64,000 nucleotides of DNA from Lachnospiraceae bacterium. GTDB taxonomy: Bacteria; Bacillota_A; Clostridia; Lachnospirales; Lachnospiraceae. The stretch is taken from contig CAAFOY010000081.1 in assembly GCA_900764695.1 (NCBI GenBank), forward strand, positions 14,257 to 78,256, written 5' to 3'. A program made the translations under genes and the position numbers. Positions 45,440 through 55,155 of this stretch are shown here, piece after piece. The notes beneath the pieces were generated by a model, which was not told the origin of the DNA, made no database searches, and saw only the letters and a list, made by a program, of their open reading frames with translations. Position 1 is the stretch's first letter. Every line of letters begins with the position of its first letter.

Positions 45440-46426
45440 ATGTTAAAAAGCTACAAGGACAAAAGCAAAAATAAGCCATATATTATAGTAGAAATATCAG
45501 ATAAAATAATGGTAAATATAATGAAGAAGGTAAGACAAATTCTAAACATAGATAGTTTGCACAAAAATAGTATAATGGGAGAAAATGTGACAGTTGCAGT
45601 CCTTGATACGGGAATATACAATCATCCTGATTTTGGGGAAAGAATAATAAAATATAAGGATTTTGTAAACGGAAAAACAGCCATTTATGACGATGAGGGA
45701 CACGGAACTCATGTAACGGGAATACTGGCAGGAGATGGAAAAATGTCTAACGGCTTTTTTAAGGGAATTGCGCCTAAGTCGGACATAGTATCACTGAAGG
45801 TTCTTGATAAAAGAGGCATTGGCAAGGAAGATAACGTAATAAGTGGAATTTGGTGGATTATTGATAATGGAAAGAAATATAACATAAAAGTGGTTAACAT
45901 ATCTTTTGGCACATTTAATAAAGAGGGAAATAATAAGAAATTAATTGAGGCTGTGGAACTTTTATGGGACATGGGATATGTTATTATAGCTGCAGCAGGA
46001 AATAATGGACCGGAATATGGAACTGTGTCAATTCCCGGAAGCAGTAAGAAAATAATTACAGTTGGGGCATTAGATGATAATATTAAGATGATAGTAAACG
46101 GTAGGATTACAAAGAATTACTCAGGTAGAGGTCCAACAAAAGAGTGCGTTCAAAAACCTGATATTTTGGCTCCGGCCAATGGCATATACAGTTGCAGTAA
46201 TGGCATAAAGTCAGGATATAGCTATGTACCAAAAAGCGGAACATCAATGGCAACACCTATAGTTTCAGGCGTGATTTGTATGATTTTAGGCATTAATAAG
46301 GAAATGTCTAACATACAGTGCAAGAAGTTGATAAGGAATACGGCAATTGATTTAAAAATGGAAGGAAACAGGCAGGGCTGGGGAAAAATCAACCCTGAAA
46401 AAATGGTTAATTTTTGTAAGAAATAA
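45440..46426 (+). CDS. Subtilisin-like serine protease, intracellular type
   Basis: The 328-residue S8 protease has the triad Asp56 (AVLDTGIYNHPDF), His88 (DEGHGTHVTG) and Ser near 268 (SGTSMATPIVSG), plus the oxyanion Asn in AAAGNNGPEYG. There is no signal peptide; a short N-terminal extension of about 45 residues precedes the domain, like Isp/AprX proteases that act in the cytoplasm or leave without Sec. ATG 45440 has only an A-rich leader and no ribosome site, so a later start is possible, but not past Asp56. Adjacent to the Cys-rich gene and separated from icd by 89 bp. Confidence 0.9.
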   Translation: MLKSYKDKSKNKPYIIVEISDKIMVNIMKKVRQILNIDSLHKNSIMGENVTVAVLDTGIYNHPDFGERIIKYKDFVNGKTAIYDDEGHGTHVTGILAGDGKMSNGFFKGIAPKSDIVSLKVLDKRGIGKEDNVISGIWWIIDNGKKYNIKVVNISFGTFNKEGNNKKLIEAVELLWDMGYVIIAAAGNNGPEYGTVSIPGSSKKIITVGALDDNIKMIVNGRITKNYSGRGPTKECVQKPDILAPANGIYSCSNGIKSGYSYVPKSGTSMATPIVSGVICMILGINKEMSNIQCKKLIRNTAIDLKMEGNRQGWGKINPEKMVNFCKK

Positions 46427-46445
46427 AAAAAAGCAGGGGAATTTG

Positions 46446-46474
46446 TTTACTTTAGCACTGTAATTAGTTATAAT
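46446..46474 (+). promoter_or_regulatory. Promoter of icd
   Basis: TTTACT (46446-46451), a 17-base spacer and TATAAT (46469-46474), 42 bp before the icd start. Confidence 0.65.
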
Positions 46475-46515
46475 TTAGTGGAGTAGTTTGATAGCTTAAT
46501 TTAGGAGGAAATATA

Positions 46516-47724
46516 ATGGAAAAGATTAAAATGACAACTCCATTGGTAGAAATGGATGGCGATGAAATGACAAGAATCCTTTGGAAAATGATCAAAGAAG
46601 AATTGTTATTACCTTTTGTTGATTTAAAGACAGAATATTATGATTTAGGACTTGAGTATAGAAATGAGACTAATGACCAAGTTACTTTTGATTCTGCAGA
46701 AGCAACTAAGAAATACGGTGTAGCTGTAAAATGTGCAACAATCACACCTAACGCAGCAAGAATGCCGGAATACCATCTTAAGGAAATGTGGAAGAGTCCT
46801 AATGGTACTATTAGAGCTATTCTTGACGGAACAGTATTTAGAGCACCTATCATTGTAAAAGGTATTGAACCATACGTAAAGAACTGGAAGAAGCCTATTA
46901 CAATTGCAAGACACGCATATGGTGATGTTTACAAGGGTGTTGAAATGAAGATTCCTGCAGCAGGCAAGACAGAACTTGTTTACACTAATGAAGCAGGAGA
47001 AGAAACAAGAGAATTAATTCACGATTTTAAGGGTGCAGGAATTATCCAGGGTATGCACAACTTAAATGAATCTATAGAAAGTTTTGCAAGAAGTTGTTTC
47101 AATTTTGCATTAGATACAAAGCAGGATCTTTGGTTTGCAACAAAAGATACAATTTCAAAGAAATATGACCACACATTTAAAGATATTTTCGCTGAAATTT
47201 TTGAAGCTGAATATAAAGAAAAATTTGATGAAGCAGGAATTGAATATTTCTACACACTTATTGACGATGCAGTAGCACGTGTAATGAGATCAGAAGGTGG
47301 ATATATTTGGGCTTGTAAGAACTATGACGGTGATGTAATGTCAGATATGGTTGCAACAGCATTCGGTTCATTATCAATGATGACATCAGTACTTGCTTCA
47401 CCACAGGGTTACTACGAATATGAAGCAGCTCACGGTACAGTACAGAGACATTATTACAAGTACTTAAAGGGTGAAGAAACATCAACTAACCCTATCGCAA
47501 CAATTTTTGCATGGTCAGGAGCTTTAAGAAAACGTGGAGAACTTGACAAACTTCCTGAACTTATGGAATTTGCAGACAAGCTTGAAAAGGCATGTATCGA
47601 CACAATTGAAAATGGCGAAATGACAGGAGATTTATATTTAATTTCAACACTTGAAAACAAGAAAAAATTAAATACAGAAGAGTTCATTATGGCTATTAGA
47701 AAGACATTAGAAGGATTAATGTAG
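46516..47724 (+). CDS. icd: NADP-dependent isocitrate dehydrogenase (eukaryote-like type)
   Basis: The 402-residue enzyme starts [18 protein letters not shown], characteristic of the homodimeric eukaryote-like NADP-IDH subfamily, not the E. coli type. Substrate residues are in [17 protein letters not shown], metal Asp residues in [25 protein letters not shown] (cut here for length) and cofactor residues in [17 protein letters not shown] precedes ATG 46516. It makes 2-oxoglutarate and NADPH for glutamate synthesis. It stands alone without citrate synthase or aconitase in the window. Confidence 0.96.
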   Translation: MEKIKMTTPLVEMDGDEMTRILWKMIKEELLLPFVDLKTEYYDLGLEYRNETNDQVTFDSAEATKKYGVAVKCATITPNAARMPEYHLKEMWKSPNGTIRAILDGTVFRAPIIVKGIEPYVKNWKKPITIARHAYGDVYKGVEMKIPAAGKTELVYTNEAGEETRELIHDFKGAGIIQGMHNLNESIESFARSCFNFALDTKQDLWFATKDTISKKYDHTFKDIFAEIFEAEYKEKFDEAGIEYFYTLIDDAVARVMRSEGGYIWACKNYDGDVMSDMVATAFGSLSMMTSVLASPQGYYEYEAAHGTVQRHYYKYLKGEETSTNPIATIFAWSGALRKRGELDKLPELMEFADKLEKACIDTIENGEMTGDLYLISTLENKKKLNTEEFIMAIRKTLEGLM

Positions 47725-47742
47725 GGTAATAAATATTAGAAC

Positions 47743-47802
47743 GTGTCCAAAGGTTATTTTTCTACCATTGTGCAAGCACAGATGGGAAAGACCTTTTGAC
47801 AC
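47743..47802 (+). terminator. Hairpin after icd
   Basis: GTGTC (47743-47747) with AAAGGT pairs with ACCTTTTGACAC ending 47802, with further TTTT-CCAT/ATGG-AAA pairing. The T-tract is poor; it may be a weak terminator or a leader structure of the next gene. Confidence 0.6.
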
Positions 47803-47867
47803 TGTGATAATATTTTATTATATAGTTTCTATTATTAATGAGGTTAAAAACGAAGGGAGAAGGAAAT

Positions 47868-49064
47868 ATGAAAATTAGTAAGAAGATTTCAGTAATTACA
47901 TTGGCAGCATTGTTTTCATTGTTATTTGCAATGACAGCTTTTGGTGCAACAGGAAAGGTTACAGGATTAAAGCAGGAGAAGGCTTCAACTAATACTGTAA
48001 GTATTGCTTGGGATAACTATTTAGGAACTAATGTGAAATATATAATTGAAACATCTTATGATAATCAGACTTTCAAAAGAACAGATTCAAGTTATTCAGC
48101 ATCAGATTTACTTTATGTTAAGGCATTAAAGCCTGTTTATGTAAGAGTAAAGGCTGTAAGTACTACTAGTGAGAACACAGTTTATGCTATTTCTGATTCA
48201 ATTCAGGTAGCATCAGTACCTGCTGATGTTAAGGATTTAAGACAGACAACAGCTACAACATCAAGCATAACAATTAGTTGGACAGCTAGTGAAGGTGCTA
48301 CATCTTATGAGATTGTCAGATTTGTAAATAATAATGAATATGTAGTAGGTTCAACAACATCAACTACATATACAGTAGACGGTTTTAACAACAAACTTAA
48401 GAACGATACTTACGTTGGTGTAAGACCTGTTAGAACAGTTAATGGATTTTCTGCAAAGACAACAGGATTCTATAATACGGAATACTTGAGTCCATATAAG
48501 ATTAATCTTGTTCCTGAAAAGGTTCAGGGATTAGCAATTACAAACTATTATAATTCTTTAAAAGAGGTTACTTTTGGATTTACACAGCCTGAATACCACG
48601 ACGGTTATGTATATGAACTTTATACATACAAGAAAAAGAAAGTATCTTCAGGCAATTTGTCAAGTATATCATATAATACTTTAAAGAACATTAAGAATCA
48701 GTTCTACAAGTTAAGAGTAAGAGCTTATGTAACAATTGATAATAAGAACTACTATGGAGCCTGGTCTGATTACACAGTTTTTGCATTACAGCCAAAGGTT
48801 GGACTTAAGAAGTCAGGTAAGAAGTTAAAGATTACTTGGAAGAAAGTTAGTGGAGCAAAGAATTATACAGTTTACATGTCTACATCAAAGACTGGTGGTT
48901 ACAAGAAACTTACTACAACAAAGAAGCGTGCTTATACAGCTAAAAAATTCAAAAAGAAGAAGCTTAATAAGAAGAAAACATACTATGTTTATGTAGTGGC
49001 AAACAGAAAAGAAGGCAAGAAAACTTATAAATCAAAAGCAGTTAACTGCTATTATTTATACTAA
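47868..49064 (+). CDS. Secreted fibronectin type III repeat protein
   Basis: ATG 47868 follows GGGAGAAGG; an upstream in-frame start at 47838 lies before this site. The 398-residue product has a signal peptide (MKISKKISVITLAALFSLL..., cleavage after AFG/A near 28), then FN3-like domains at about 30-125, 130-225 and 230-310, and a Lys-rich FN3 module (about 315-398) like that of the SGNH protein at 4295. No LPxTG, SLH or choline repeat is seen; basic modules may hold it to anionic wall polymers. Function unknown beyond surface or matrix role. Confidence 0.85.
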   Translation: MKISKKISVITLAALFSLLFAMTAFGATGKVTGLKQEKASTNTVSIAWDNYLGTNVKYIIETSYDNQTFKRTDSSYSASDLLYVKALKPVYVRVKAVSTTSENTVYAISDSIQVASVPADVKDLRQTTATTSSITISWTASEGATSYEIVRFVNNNEYVVGSTTSTTYTVDGFNNKLKNDTYVGVRPVRTVNGFSAKTTGFYNTEYLSPYKINLVPEKVQGLAITNYYNSLKEVTFGFTQPEYHDGYVYELYTYKKKKVSSGNLSSISYNTLKNIKNQFYKLRVRAYVTIDNKNYYGAWSDYTVFALQPKVGLKKSGKKLKITWKKVSGAKNYTVYMSTSKTGGYKKLTTTKKRAYTAKKFKKKKLNKKKTYYVYVVANRKEGKKTYKSKAVNCYYLY

Positions 49065-49097
49065 AAGTATTTGCCTGTAATGATTGCAGGTAGTAAC

Positions 49098-49130
49098 AAA
49101 GGGATCGTCGTGGTGGCGGTCCCTTTATGA
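49098..49130 (+). terminator. Terminator of the FN3 gene
   Basis: AAAGGGATCG (49098-49107) pairs with CGGTCCCTTT (49117-49126). Short AT-rich tail; moderate strength. Confidence 0.75.
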
Positions 49131-49203
49131 TAAAAAATATTCAATAAGATTATTGGTATTTTAAAAGAAATTGAGCAAAATATATTTAAGGCAGGAAGAG
49201 AAA

Positions 49204-50937
49204 ATGTTAGAGAATTTAAAGAAACTTGTGTCATATTACAAACCTTATAAGAAAGTTTTTATGGCAGATATGTTTTTTGCAATAATGGCATCATTTATAG
49301 CATTGCTAATACCGCTGGTGGTAAGATATGTTACGGCAAAAGTAATATATATGCCAGCAGAACAGGTTGTAAAAACAATGATTATCATAGCTATTGTTGT
49401 AGGAATTTTGATTTTGTTCCAGTGTTATTGTAATTATTACATTGCCAATTATGGTCACGTAATGGGTGCAAAAATCGAATATGACATGAGAGCAGAAATA
49501 TTTGGACATTTTCAAAAATTATCTTTTTCATTTTATGATGATGAAAAAGTAGGACAGTTAATGTCAAGAATAACTTCGGATCTTTTTGATATTACTGAAT
49601 TATTACATCATGGTCCGGAAAACGTAACCATATCAGTAATAAAGATTATAGGAGCTTTGGCAATTCTTTTAAGCATAAATGTAAGACTTGCTCTTATAGC
49701 ATTTTTATTAGTTCCATTTATGCTTGTTTACGCATATTTCTTTAATAAGAAAATGAAACAGGCGTTTAGAGTTAACAGAATCAAAATAGCGGAAATAAAC
49801 GCACAAATAGAAGACAATCTTTCAGGAATAAGAGTGGTAAAATCTTTTGCCAATGAAGACTTGGAAAATAAAAAATTTAAAGTGGGAAACGATGCTTTCC
49901 TTGAAGCAAAAAAGAACAACTATAAGTATATGGGTGGATACAACTCAGGACTTACAGCTTTTACAACAATGATTAATCTTCTTGTTATAGTTTCAGGGGG
50001 ATTAATGATAACTAAGGACATGATATCTGTAACAGACCTTGTTACATTTTTATTATATATAAATATTTTTACAGATCCTATTAAAACGTTAATTGATTTT
50101 ACGGAACAGTTTCAGAATGGATATTCAGGATATGAAAGATTTCTACAGATTCTTTCAATTGAACCTGAAATTAAGGATAGTGAAAACGCAGTTTCAATAA
50201 GTAATGTTAAAGGTGACATTAAACTTGAAGATGTTTCATTTAAGTATAATGACAGCTCTCATAGAGTTTTGAAACATATTAATCTGGAAGTTAAGGCAGG
50301 CTCTTATGTGGCACTTGTAGGTTCATCAGGAGCAGGTAAGACTACACTTTGCAATCTTATTCCAAGATTTTATGAAGCCACAAGTGGAAAAATAACTATT
50401 GATGGAAAAGACATTAAAGACATAAAATTAAAAGATTTAAGAGATAATATAGGTATAGTGCAGCAGGATGTTTACCTTTTCGTTGGAACAGTTTATGACA
50501 ATATCAGATACGGTCGCCCTGATGCTACAAGGGAGGAAGTAATTGCAGCTGCAAAAGAAGCTAATGCGTATAATTTCATTATGTCACTTCCAAATGGCTT
50601 TGAAACAGATATAGGACAGAGAGGTATTAAGCTGTCAGGCGGACAGAAACAGCGAATTTCAATAGCAAGAGTATTCCTTAAGAATCCTCCAATATTGATT
50701 TTTGATGAAGCAACATCTGCACTTGATAACGAAAGTGAAAAGATAGTACAGGAATCAATGGAAAAACTGGCAAAGAACAGAACAACAATGGTAATTGCCC
50801 ATAGATTGTCTACTATAAGAAATGCAGAAAAGATTCTAGTTTTAACAGACAAGGGAATAGAAGAACAGGGTACACATAAGGAATTAATGGACAAACATGG
50901 AATATACTATGATTTGTACAATGTGATTGAAAAATAA
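49204..50937 (+). CDS. ABC exporter, fused permease-ATPase (MsbA/LmrA-like half transporter)
   Basis: The start ATG 49204 follows AGGAAGAG; the in-frame TTG 49171 is upstream of that site. The 577-residue half transporter has six helices (about 15-300) and an ATPase domain with Walker A GSSGAGKTT (about 381-389), Q-loop VQQDVYLF, signature LSGGQKQR, Walker B ILIFDEATSALD and H-loop AHRLST. Half transporters work as homodimers, or as heterodimers with an adjacent partner; none is adjacent here, and all catalytic residues are normal, so a homodimer is likely. Lipid, peptide or drug export cannot be separated by sequence. Confidence 0.95.
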   Translation: MLENLKKLVSYYKPYKKVFMADMFFAIMASFIALLIPLVVRYVTAKVIYMPAEQVVKTMIIIAIVVGILILFQCYCNYYIANYGHVMGAKIEYDMRAEIFGHFQKLSFSFYDDEKVGQLMSRITSDLFDITELLHHGPENVTISVIKIIGALAILLSINVRLALIAFLLVPFMLVYAYFFNKKMKQAFRVNRIKIAEINAQIEDNLSGIRVVKSFANEDLENKKFKVGNDAFLEAKKNNYKYMGGYNSGLTAFTTMINLLVIVSGGLMITKDMISVTDLVTFLLYINIFTDPIKTLIDFTEQFQNGYSGYERFLQILSIEPEIKDSENAVSISNVKGDIKLEDVSFKYNDSSHRVLKHINLEVKAGSYVALVGSSGAGKTTLCNLIPRFYEATSGKITIDGKDIKDIKLKDLRDNIGIVQQDVYLFVGTVYDNIRYGRPDATREEVIAAAKEANAYNFIMSLPNGFETDIGQRGIKLSGGQKQRISIARVFLKNPPILIFDEATSALDNESEKIVQESMEKLAKNRTTMVIAHRLSTIRNAEKILVLTDKGIEEQGTHKELMDKHGIYYDLYNVIEK

Positions 50938-51039
50938 AAATGTCACATAAAAAGATATTGTATAATATCATTTAAAAGTGTACTATGAAACATATAACAA
51001 AGAGACAAAATAATAGAATATTTAACGCGGATTTAACCA

Positions 51040-51117
51040 AACCCGGACAGAACATTTACATTGATATAGTAATATTAAAGAGACATATGATTGGAATGTT
51101 CTGCCGGGTTTTCTTTT
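51040..51117 (+). terminator. Terminator between the ABC exporter and pfkA
   Basis: AACCCGGACAGAACATT (51040-51056) pairs with AATGTTCTGCCGGGTT (51095-51110), followed by TTCTTTT. The 38-base loop is long but the stem is strong. Confidence 0.82.
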
Positions 51118-51151
51118 ATTATAATAAAACAAAAAATCAGGAGGTGCGGTT

Positions 51152-52228
51152 GTGATTAAAGTAGGAATACTTACAAGTGGTGGAGATTGTCAGGGATTAA
51201 ACGGAGCAATGTATGGATTGGTTAAAGGATTAACTGAAACCAATATGGATAAGGTTGAAATTTATGGGGTTTTGGACGGTTACACAGGTCTTATTAATGG
51301 TGATTATAAGAAAATGAAGCCGGAAGAGTTTGAGAATATTTTAAATTTGGGAGGCTCCATCCTTGGAAATTCAAGACAACCATTTAAGAAGATTAATGAG
51401 CCTGATGAAAAAGGCAGAAACAAAGTAGAGGCAATGATTTCTAATTATAAAAAGATGGAACTTGATTGTCTTGTGGTTTTAGGAGGAAATGGTTCCCACA
51501 AAACAGCAAATCTTTTGTCAGAGAAGGGCTTAAACATTGTAACTCTTCCAAAAACTATAGATAATGACATTAACGGAACAGATATGACTTTCGGATTTCA
51601 GTCAGCCATTGATATTGCAACAAGAACTCTTGATGAGTTGCATACAACGGCAAAGTCACACGGAAGAATTATGATTGCTGAAATTATGGGAAATAAGGCA
51701 GGCTGGCTTACGTTATATTCAGGAATAGCAGGAAAGGCAGATGTAATCTTAATACCCGAAATTCCATATAATATTGAGAAAATAAGCCAATATATAAAAG
51801 ATAAGCTTAAAAATGGCAGAAAGCATATTATTCTTGCAGTGGCAGAAGGAATTATTTCACAGGAAGAGACAAAGCTTTCAAAGAAAGAACTTAAGCAGAA
51901 AAGAGTAAAAGACGGATATATTTCAGCAGGCTACCGTTTGGAGGCTGAACTTAGTGAAAAAATTGACGGCGAAGTTAGAGTTGTTGTACCGGGCCATATT
52001 CAAAGAGGTGGTAATCCTTGTGCTTTTGATAGAGTTCTTACTTCAAGAATCGGTGTTAAAGGTGCAGAACTGATCCTTAATAAGCAATATGGAAGAATGG
52101 TGGCCGTACAAAGCAACAATATTACAAGTGTGCCATTAAGTACAGCGGTTGAAAAACCAAAACGTGTAGATCCAAATGATGAAATTATAAGACAGGTTAG
52201 AATGTTAGGCATATGCTTAGGAGATTAA
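51152..52228 (+). CDS. pfkA: 6-phosphofructokinase, mixed ATP/PPi-type group
   Basis: GTG 51152 follows AGGAGGTGCG. The 358-residue enzyme starts GILTSGGDCQGLNG, and has the phosphoryl-donor site LGGNGSHKT (about 104) and the catalytic TIDNDI. The donor site has Gly as in ATP enzymes (GGDGS-like), but the following PKTIDND has Lys where classical ATP-PFK has Gly, which is a feature of PPi enzymes. This mix matches the TIGR02483-type group of undetermined donor. It phosphorylates fructose 6-phosphate in glycolysis. ppk1 follows 23 bp after the stop, linking sugar and polyphosphate metabolism in one transcript. Confidence 0.93.
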   Translation: MIKVGILTSGGDCQGLNGAMYGLVKGLTETNMDKVEIYGVLDGYTGLINGDYKKMKPEEFENILNLGGSILGNSRQPFKKINEPDEKGRNKVEAMISNYKKMELDCLVVLGGNGSHKTANLLSEKGLNIVTLPKTIDNDINGTDMTFGFQSAIDIATRTLDELHTTAKSHGRIMIAEIMGNKAGWLTLYSGIAGKADVILIPEIPYNIEKISQYIKDKLKNGRKHIILAVAEGIISQEETKLSKKELKQKRVKDGYISAGYRLEAELSEKIDGEVRVVVPGHIQRGGNPCAFDRVLTSRIGVKGAELILNKQYGRMVAVQSNNITSVPLSTAVEKPKRVDPNDEIIRQVRMLGICLGD

Positions 52229-52251
52229 TAAGTAAACTCGGGTGGTTTAAA

Positions 52252-54669
52252 ATGGAAATAAATAAGAAAAACGAAATAGACGTAACTGAAAACAATCCAA
52301 TCATAGAGAAGAATAAAGTTCCTCAGCCGGAAATGAAAAGTGGGTTACAGGAAAAGAAAAAACTAAAGGCAGAAGGAACAAAAGCTGAAAATGTAAAAGA
52401 AGTTGTTAGAGGAAAGCACAAAGTTTTGCCTTGCTATGATAACAGGGAATTGTCATGGCTTAAATTTAATGAAAGAGTTTTAGATGAAGCCAGTGATGAA
52501 GATGTTCCGTTGTGTGAAAGATTAACTTTTGTAAGTATTTTTTCAACTAATCTTGACGAATTTTATAGAGTTAGAGTAGGCTCAATTTATGATCAGATGA
52601 TTATTTCTGACAAAAAAAGAGAAAACAAAACTTATATGACATCAAGCGAGCAGTTAGAACGTATTTTTAAAAGAACGAAGGAATTGTTAAAGAAGAAAGA
52701 GCATATATATAATGACTTGATGAAAGAAGTTAAGAATTATGGCGTGCAGATTGTAAATTTTGATAAACTTTCAAAAGAAGAAAAAGATGGAATGGAGAAT
52801 TATTTTAAGAATAATGTTATGCCGTTATTATCTCCACAGGTAATTGGAAAGAAGCATCCATTTCCATTCTTAAATAATCAGGAAATATATGCTGTTGCAC
52901 TTCTTGAGTCCAAAAACAATGATAAGATTTGCATTGTTCCTTGCAGAAGTAGTGTTTTTAACAGGCTTGTTCAAATAGTGCCGGGTAGTGGCAGATATAT
53001 GCTTATTGAAGAACTTATACTTCATTATATGCCTATGATTTTTGAAAACTATACAGTAAAAAGCAAGTCTTTAATAAGAATTACAAGAAACGCAGACATT
53101 GATATTGATGAGATTTTTGCAGACGAAGATATTAGCTACAGAGAATCAATGGAAGAAATGATTAGAATGCGTACAAAGCTTTGCCCAATAAGAATGGAAT
53201 ATTCAAGAGTGTTAGATGAAAAGGTTATTAGAAGTCTTTGTAAAGAATTAAATCTTAAAAAAGAGCAGACTTTCCATCAGGAAACACCACTTGATTTTGA
53301 TTTCGTATTTAAGATTCAGGATATGCTTAGAAACAGAAAAGAATTATTCTTTAAGAGAAGGATTCCACAGGTTTCTACAGCAATTGACAAAACACAACCT
53401 ATGATTGATCAGATTGAAAAGAAAGACATTCTGTTAAGTTATCCTTTTGAAAGCATGACAAGTTTTATTAATCTTTTAAAGGAAGCTGCCGCAGATCCAA
53501 ATGTTGCTTCAATAAAGATGACTCTTTATAGAGTTGCCAAAAACTCACAGGTAGTTGAGGCTTTAATTGACGCGGCCGAAAACGGAAAAGAAGTTGTGGT
53601 AATGGTTGAACTTAGAGCAAGATTTGATGAACAGAACAATATTGAGTGGTCAAGGAGAATGGAAGATGCAGGATGCAGAATTATTTACGGAATTGACCAT
53701 ACAAAAGTTCATTCAAAAATTTGTCTTATTTCATATAAGAAAGACAATCAGGTTAAGCATATTACACAGGTTGGAACAGGCAATTATAACGAGAAGACGT
53801 CAAAGCTTTACACTGATTTGTCATTGATGACAGCTAACGAAGATATTGCTAAAGAAGTAGCAGAAGTCTTCAACAAAATATGTTTGGAACAGGTAGTTGA
53901 AGAAACAGAGCATCTTCTTGTATCGCCTAAATGTATGCAGAGCAAAATAGTGGAGCTTATTGATAAGGAAATTGAAAAAGTGGCAGAAGGTAAGGAAGGA
54001 TACATAGGATTTAAGTGCAATTCACTTACCGATAAAGTTATAATTAAAAAACTTATTGAAGCTTCTAACAAAGGTGTAAAGGTTGATATGGTTATAAGAG
54101 GAATTAGTTGTCTTATAGCCGGCGTTCCGGGATATACCGAAAACATAACAATAAAAAGTATAGTTGGAAGATATCTTGAACATTCAAGAATCTATATTTT
54201 CGGTAAGGAGCCTTTGGACAAAATATATATATCTTCAGCAGACTTAATGACAAGAAACACAGTCAGAAGAGTAGAAGTTGCTGCACCAATATACGATGAA
54301 GCAATAAAGAAACGTATAAGAGGTATGTTTAACATAATGCTTTCAGATAACGTAAAAGGAAGAAGAATGAAGCCTAATGGAAAATATTGCAAAGACGAAA
54401 TCACAGGCGAAGCAATAAATTCACAGGAATACTTCTTTGAGGAAGCTTATGGGGAACATAAGGTAGAGAAAACTTCTAAGAATGCTGGAATCGAAGAAGC
54501 AAAGGATAACGATGCTTCAAAAGCAAATAAAGAATCACAGAATAATGATGCTTCAAAAGCAAATAAAGAATCAAAGAATAATGAAGTGAAAGAGAATACT
54601 AATGAGCAGATTACTGCGCAAGCTAAGGATTTGGCTAAGAGTATTGATGGTAAAGAAAATATGGAATAA
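52252..54669 (+). CDS. ppk: Polyphosphate kinase 1
   Basis: The start ATG 52252 follows GGGTGG; an in-frame ATG 52213 overlaps pfkA and lacks a site. The 805-residue protein has a 60-residue charged N-extension, NRELSWLKFNERVLDEA, and the two PLD-like histidines in DHTKVHSKICLI (about 481) and LEHSRIYIFGKE (about 643). The first is the expected phosphohistidine. The last 80 residues are not part of the family: a 12-residue repeat NNDASKANKES occurs twice in tandem. It makes polyphosphate from ATP. Confidence 0.95.
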   Translation: MEINKKNEIDVTENNPIIEKNKVPQPEMKSGLQEKKKLKAEGTKAENVKEVVRGKHKVLPCYDNRELSWLKFNERVLDEASDEDVPLCERLTFVSIFSTNLDEFYRVRVGSIYDQMIISDKKRENKTYMTSSEQLERIFKRTKELLKKKEHIYNDLMKEVKNYGVQIVNFDKLSKEEKDGMENYFKNNVMPLLSPQVIGKKHPFPFLNNQEIYAVALLESKNNDKICIVPCRSSVFNRLVQIVPGSGRYMLIEELILHYMPMIFENYTVKSKSLIRITRNADIDIDEIFADEDISYRESMEEMIRMRTKLCPIRMEYSRVLDEKVIRSLCKELNLKKEQTFHQETPLDFDFVFKIQDMLRNRKELFFKRRIPQVSTAIDKTQPMIDQIEKKDILLSYPFESMTSFINLLKEAAADPNVASIKMTLYRVAKNSQVVEALIDAAENGKEVVVMVELRARFDEQNNIEWSRRMEDAGCRIIYGIDHTKVHSKICLISYKKDNQVKHITQVGTGNYNEKTSKLYTDLSLMTANEDIAKEVAEVFNKICLEQVVEETEHLLVSPKCMQSKIVELIDKEIEKVAEGKEGYIGFKCNSLTDKVIIKKLIEASNKGVKVDMVIRGISCLIAGVPGYTENITIKSIVGRYLEHSRIYIFGKEPLDKIYISSADLMTRNTVRRVEVAAPIYDEAIKKRIRGMFNIMLSDNVKGRRMKPNGKYCKDEITGEAINSQEYFFEEAYGEHKVEKTSKNAGIEEAKDNDASKANKESQNNDASKANKESKNNEVKENTNEQITAQAKDLAKSIDGKENME

Positions 54670-54713
54670 AACCAATTACTTAGTAGGAATTTATATGGCT
54701 TGATTAGTGAAAT

Positions 54714-54786
54714 AAAAAAGAAAGCTGCCGGGAAATCAAACAACTGTATTGAATGGTTAATTGATTTCCTGACAGCTTTTTCTTTG
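54714..54786 (+). terminator. Terminator of pfkA-ppk
   Basis: AAAAAAGAAAGCTG (from 54714) pairs with CAGCTTTTTCTTT (54773-54785), with inner GGAAATCAA/TTGATTTCC pairing. Strong. Confidence 0.9.
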
Positions 54787-54789
54787 GAA

Positions 54790-54888
54790 GTAAGGTGATT
54801 CTTTGAAGATTTATCTTCTCATTTTCCGTACAAAGTCGTCCGGGGCGGTGCCCACGCCACGGGGTCCTGTATACTTATGATTGTTGTA
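54790..54888. other. GC-rich patch next to the palindrome array
   Basis: The segment 54836-54868 (containing CCGGGGCGGTGCCC and CGCCACGGGG) is strikingly GC-rich for this window and can fold on itself (GGCG...CGCC). No ORF with a ribosome site covers it. Confidence 0.5.
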
Positions 54889-55146
54889 GGAATTACGTGT
54901 CATATGAAAGAAACATTGTGTCACACGTAATTTATTGAAGAAATCTTTGATATTTTGCCTGCGATTACGTGTCATTTGAAGTAAATGCTGTGTCACACGT
55001 AATTCAATGAAGAAATCTAGAAAATTCGTCTGCGATTACGTGTCATATGAAAGAAATATTGTGACACACGTAATCAGAAGCAAAAAGCTTGCTATCACGT
55101 GAAAAATTACGTGTCAGCAAAAGAAATTATCATATGACAAGTAATT
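54889..55146. repeat. Array A: four tandem palindromic units, period 71-72 bp
   Basis: ATTACGTGT begins at 54892, 54964, 55035 and 55106. In the first three units it is answered 22 bases later by its complement ACACGTAAT (54923-54931, 54995-55003, 55066-55074); in the fourth the right arm is degenerate (ACAAGTAAT near 55137). Inside, CATATGAAAGAAA is shared. No coding sequence. Confidence 0.9.
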
Positions 55147-55155
55147 GAAAATACA

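Noticed and set aside
54811..54996. 61-codon minus-strand ORF at the palindrome array
   Set aside because: Its coding pattern is just the repeat units and GC patch read through; no ribosome site.
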